Below, piece after piece: positions 61,439-64,000 of a DNA stretch of 64,000 nt. The notes beneath the pieces were generated by a model. It saw only the letters and a program-made list of their open reading frames with translations. It made no database searches and had not been told where the DNA came from. The position numbers and the translations under genes were made by a program. Source of the stretch: Pseudobdellovibrionaceae bacterium (lineage in GTDB: Bacteria > Bdellovibrionota > FAC87 > UBA2466 > JACKAF01); NCBI GenBank assembly GCA_020635235.1, contig JACKAF010000001.1, positions 62,001 to 126,000 on the forward strand, read 5' to 3'. Within the stretch, counting starts at the first letter, position 1; every line of letters starts with the position of its first letter.

Positions 61439-63883
61439 ATGACGGAAACACGGGGACCCGTGCAACCGGTTCTTCGAACGATTATGCAATTTAAGCCTTT
61501 CAAAATTGGAAAGTACCTACTCCTGGAGCGCCTCGCGACCGGCGGTATGGCCGAAGTCTACCGCGCCAAGGCGAGTGGTGCGGGCGGTTTTGAAAAGCAA
61601 CTCGCCATCAAGCGCATTATTCCGTCTTATGCAGAGAACGACGAATTCAGGAGAATGTTTGAGTACGAAGCTCGGTTGAGCAGCCTTCTCAATCACGCCA
61701 ACATCGTGCACGTCTATGATTTTGTTAAGTCGGGCGACACCTATTTGTTGGCTCTTGAGTTTGTAGATGGAAAAAATCTTCGTCAGGTGGTCAACAAGGC
61801 GAAGAAAGCAAACTTCGCCCTACCGATTGAATTTGGTGTCTATGTCATCAACGAGGTCTGCAAAGGCCTGGATTACGCACATAACTTGAAAGATGGGTAC
61901 CAAGGGAAACACCTAAACGTTATTCACCGAGATATGTCGCCGCAGAACATTATGATCAGTTACGACGGCGCGGTGAAAATCGTGGACTTTGGAATCGCCA
62001 AGGCCCGCGACCGAGTGGACGAAACTCGATCCGGTGTGATCAAAGGCAAGTTTGGCTACATGTCGCCTGAGCAGGCCAGCGGCCAGGAAATTGACCACCG
62101 GTCAGACATTTTTTCGACAGTTATCATCCTTTACGAACTACTTGTTAACCGTCGTCTGTTCGCCTCAGAGAACGATATGGCAACCCTGAAAAGAATTCAG
62201 GAGTGCATAGTTCAGCGGCCGTCTCTGCTCAATCCAAAAGTAAATAACATCCTTGAAAAGCTGCTGCTCAAGGGGCTTACCAAGGATCGGTCCCTTCGTT
62301 ACCAGCAGGCGGGAGAACTTCAGCAGAAGCTGCAAGAGTACTTAAACAAGTACCATGGCTCCTTTAACCAAAATAGCGTCCAACACATCATGACCAAGTT
62401 GTTCCGCGCAGAGATGGAACAAGAAAAACGACGCTTGGAGCAAGTCTATCAACAATCCATTCCCTATTCACAACAGCAGGTCCGCGACGAAGGTGCGGAT
62501 ATGGCGGGCCTCGACCTGGTCCTTGAGGGAGAGGAAACCAAGTCAGAACATGAACCCGAGTCGCTCGTTACTAAGGTAAGCGATCCTTCAATCCCGGCGC
62601 CTCGTCCAGAAAAGGCCTTTGACGACAACGAACGCTTACCGGAAATTCTCCCGGAGGACGACGCCCCAGCAACCTTGGCTCGGGACGAACAAAGCCTGCC
62701 GGAAGCGCCTGATACTGGGCATTCCCAAAATACGTTTGCAGACGGCATCATCGAGGACAACAGCTATACCCCGAGCATTCAAGATATCGAACGAAGCACA
62801 GGCGTAAACTCGGCAAGCCAAACTCTCGCCAAAACAAAAGTTCCGAACATCCCAGAGGATCGAACTCTGGTGGCAAGTAGTGCGGAGTCTGACTCCGACA
62901 AGACTGCGGTTTCCGATGCCGCCGATTTGGTACGCGATCCCTTGGACGAGTCGTTTACCGCTGCACCGGTATCCGACCCCCCGCCCTCAGACGCGGCGGA
63001 CAACATGTTTACCAATCCTGGTGTTGCGAACGAAAAGATCGAATTGAAGCTGGAGAACGAACCGACCGGCAGTACCGCGCCCAGCCCGAAGAAGCCCCGA
63101 CTGGGAAGCTTCTCTAAGCCCCTACGTGCCGCCAAAGCGGAAAAGGATCCGTACCTGTCCGAAATTCCGCCAGGTTTCGCAAGCGATCCCGGACCGTCCA
63201 TCGTATCCAGAATTGCGCGCATGCTTACATCCGCCTTGGTACTTTCCGCATTGGCAGGAACACTCTACTACTACTTTTCGATTGAAGATCCCAACCTTGA
63301 AACCCCGCGCCCGCAGCAGAGGGATACTTCGGCGGTACCCAAGCCAACCAAGGACTCAAAAGTTGAAGTGGCACCTCCCCCCTCGACCCAAACTCGGCTC
63401 GCCCCAGGTGAAAAACCCTGCATTGCCAAGGTGGAATCGGATCCGAGCGGTGCAAATCTTTTCATAAACGGAGAGGCCGCGGGCCGTACTCCCAACAGCA
63501 TCTATGTCAGCTGCAACAAAAACACCAGTATCCGACTGGAAAAGTCGGGCTATGAAATCATCGAAGGGAATCTAACTTTACGACGGCCCAAACAAAATTT
63601 TTATCGAACCCTGAAGAAGATTCCGCAGGGTTTGCTTGAGATTACAGTAACTCAAAACGCTCGTGTATACGTCGACGGCAACCTTCAAGACGTGGAACTA
63701 ACACCGGGTGTACCGGTGAAGATAAAAGTAACTTCTGGAAAAAAGCATACCGTGATGCTCGTGAACGAGGCTCTGGGTCTTCGTGTCACCAAAGAGTATA
63801 CGGTAAAAGAAGATGAAATAGTGCGTGATCGCATTAGGCTATTCAATACTCCCAAAAGCAAGCGTGTACCCGCTAAGCGCTAG
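61439..63883 (+). CDS. PEGA-domain Ser/Thr protein kinase
   Basis: 814 residues. Hanks-type kinase at residues 24-300: glycine loop LATGGMAEVYRAKA, ATP Lys58, catalytic HRDMSPQN (Asp165), DFGIAKARD (Asp183). A disordered, acidic Pro/Ser region follows, then a single membrane helix near residue 600 (MLTSALVLSALAGTLYYYF). A PEGA domain lies outside (VESDPSGANLFINGEAAGRT), with a second partial unit (QNARVYVDGNLQDVELTPGV). This is the layout of myxobacterial and Bdellovibrio signalling kinases. Start ATG 61439 or 61484. Confidence 0.92.
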   Translation: MTETRGPVQPVLRTIMQFKPFKIGKYLLLERLATGGMAEVYRAKASGAGGFEKQLAIKRIIPSYAENDEFRRMFEYEARLSSLLNHANIVHVYDFVKSGDTYLLALEFVDGKNLRQVVNKAKKANFALPIEFGVYVINEVCKGLDYAHNLKDGYQGKHLNVIHRDMSPQNIMISYDGAVKIVDFGIAKARDRVDETRSGVIKGKFGYMSPEQASGQEIDHRSDIFSTVIILYELLVNRRLFASENDMATLKRIQECIVQRPSLLNPKVNNILEKLLLKGLTKDRSLRYQQAGELQQKLQEYLNKYHGSFNQNSVQHIMTKLFRAEMEQEKRRLEQVYQQSIPYSQQQVRDEGADMAGLDLVLEGEETKSEHEPESLVTKVSDPSIPAPRPEKAFDDNERLPEILPEDDAPATLARDEQSLPEAPDTGHSQNTFADGIIEDNSYTPSIQDIERSTGVNSASQTLAKTKVPNIPEDRTLVASSAESDSDKTAVSDAADLVRDPLDESFTAAPVSDPPPSDAADNMFTNPGVANEKIELKLENEPTGSTAPSPKKPRLGSFSKPLRAAKAEKDPYLSEIPPGFASDPGPSIVSRIARMLTSALVLSALAGTLYYYFSIEDPNLETPRPQQRDTSAVPKPTKDSKVEVAPPPSTQTRLAPGEKPCIAKVESDPSGANLFINGEAAGRTPNSIYVSCNKNTSIRLEKSGYEIIEGNLTLRRPKQNFYRTLKKIPQGLLEITVTQNARVYVDGNLQDVELTPGVPVKIKVTSGKKHTVMLVNEALGLRVTKEYTVKEDEIVRDRIRLFNTPKSKRVPAKR

Positions 63884-64000
63884 CGTCTGCCGACCGACCC
63901 AGCCAGCTTGAAACCCACTCGAAGAGCTCTTCCAGCGCTGCTCTCTCGTTGTGCCGATCCAAACGCACATCCTTGCCGGAATCTAGTCTGAGCACCAAGC
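63873..64000 (-). CDS. 3' end of an unknown minus-strand gene
   Basis: From the window edge the minus strand reads LVLRLDSGKDVRLDRHNERA and then ALEELFEWVSSWLGRSADAS to a stop at 63873-63875. Of the three minus-strand frames only this one has amphipathic, protein-like character. It overlaps the convergent kinase gene by 11 bases, as other convergent pairs do here. Family unknown. Confidence 0.45.
   Translation of the reverse strand, partial: LVLRLDSGKDVRLDRHNERAALEELFEWVSSWLGRSADASA

Noticed and set aside
1..64000. CRISPR arrays, insertion sequences, prophage or attachment sites
   Set aside because: No regularly spaced repeats, transposase, integrase or phage structural genes were seen on either strand.

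Overview
The window reads as a compact chromosomal segment from a Gram-negative bacterium of the Bdellovibrio/myxobacteria type (Bdellovibrionota or a related former 'deltaproteobacterial' lineage). The evidence is the mixture of families: a PEGA-domain Ser/Thr kinase, DUF4388 and DUF1844 proteins, a GYF_2 protein, a TIGR04552-like protein, a Tol system, PlsB, TrmFO, MreB, many exported proteins of unknown function, and convergent genes packed end to end. No species can be named from the sequence alone. There is no prophage, insertion sequence, CRISPR array or rRNA operon. The only RNA gene I can call firmly is tRNA-Ser(UGA).

Layout. 1-4.46 kb: the end of an unknown gene, a membrane-anchored degenerate metallophosphatase-like protein, and a long exported-protein gene broken by many frameshifts. 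4.46-7.6 kb (minus): a DCC/lipase-maturation-factor fusion and two unknown proteins. 7.87-10.35 kb: a three-gene ABC importer (binding protein, FecCD permease, ATPase). 10.4-12.2 kb: an exported protein and a probable broken small gene. 12.3-25.3 kb: housekeeping and stress genes (mutS, a TrmJ-like methylase, grpE, dnaJ, an LpoA-like lipoprotein, a DksA/TraR regulator, lon), then a subtilase and a copper-site lipoprotein. 25.3-33.1 kb: a PAS histidine kinase facing a minus-strand operon (leucine dehydrogenase, kdd, DUF4388, plsC, comM, comF). 33.3-40.7 kb: deoxynucleoside kinase, nagZ, an NrnA-type phosphatase and several envelope proteins. 40.75-49.1 kb: tRNA-Ser, a hydrolase, two glycosyltransferases, a beta-lactamase-fold protein, an HtrA protease, a RelA/SpoT-like protein and a GYF_2 protein. 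49.2-53.7 kb: plsB, a CpaF-type ATPase and a cupredoxin-like exported protein. 54-61.3 kb: a small membrane protein, a His-tailed exported protein, trmFO, tolQRAB and mreB. 61.4 kb to the end: the PEGA kinase and the 3' end of a minus-strand gene.

The most interesting pattern is a set of six close matches to the sigma-54 (-24/-12) promoter, all with exact GG-N10-GC spacing. Each lies just upstream of an exported or membrane protein: the broken 1960 gene, the 10406-11893 gene, the 37877-38722 gene, the beta-lactamase-fold gene, the 63-residue protein at 54021 and the His-tailed protein at 54423. None precedes a housekeeping gene. This looks like an undescribed RpoN regulon for the cell surface or secretome.

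Other signals are two intergenic inverted pairs of DnaA boxes, a small gene interrupted by one in-frame TGA, a RelA/SpoT-like core in the 45800-47062 protein, a possible small RNA or leader before plsB, and five convergent gene pairs whose stop codons share four bases. All calls come from reading the sequence. Family names rest on recognised motifs and not on database searches.
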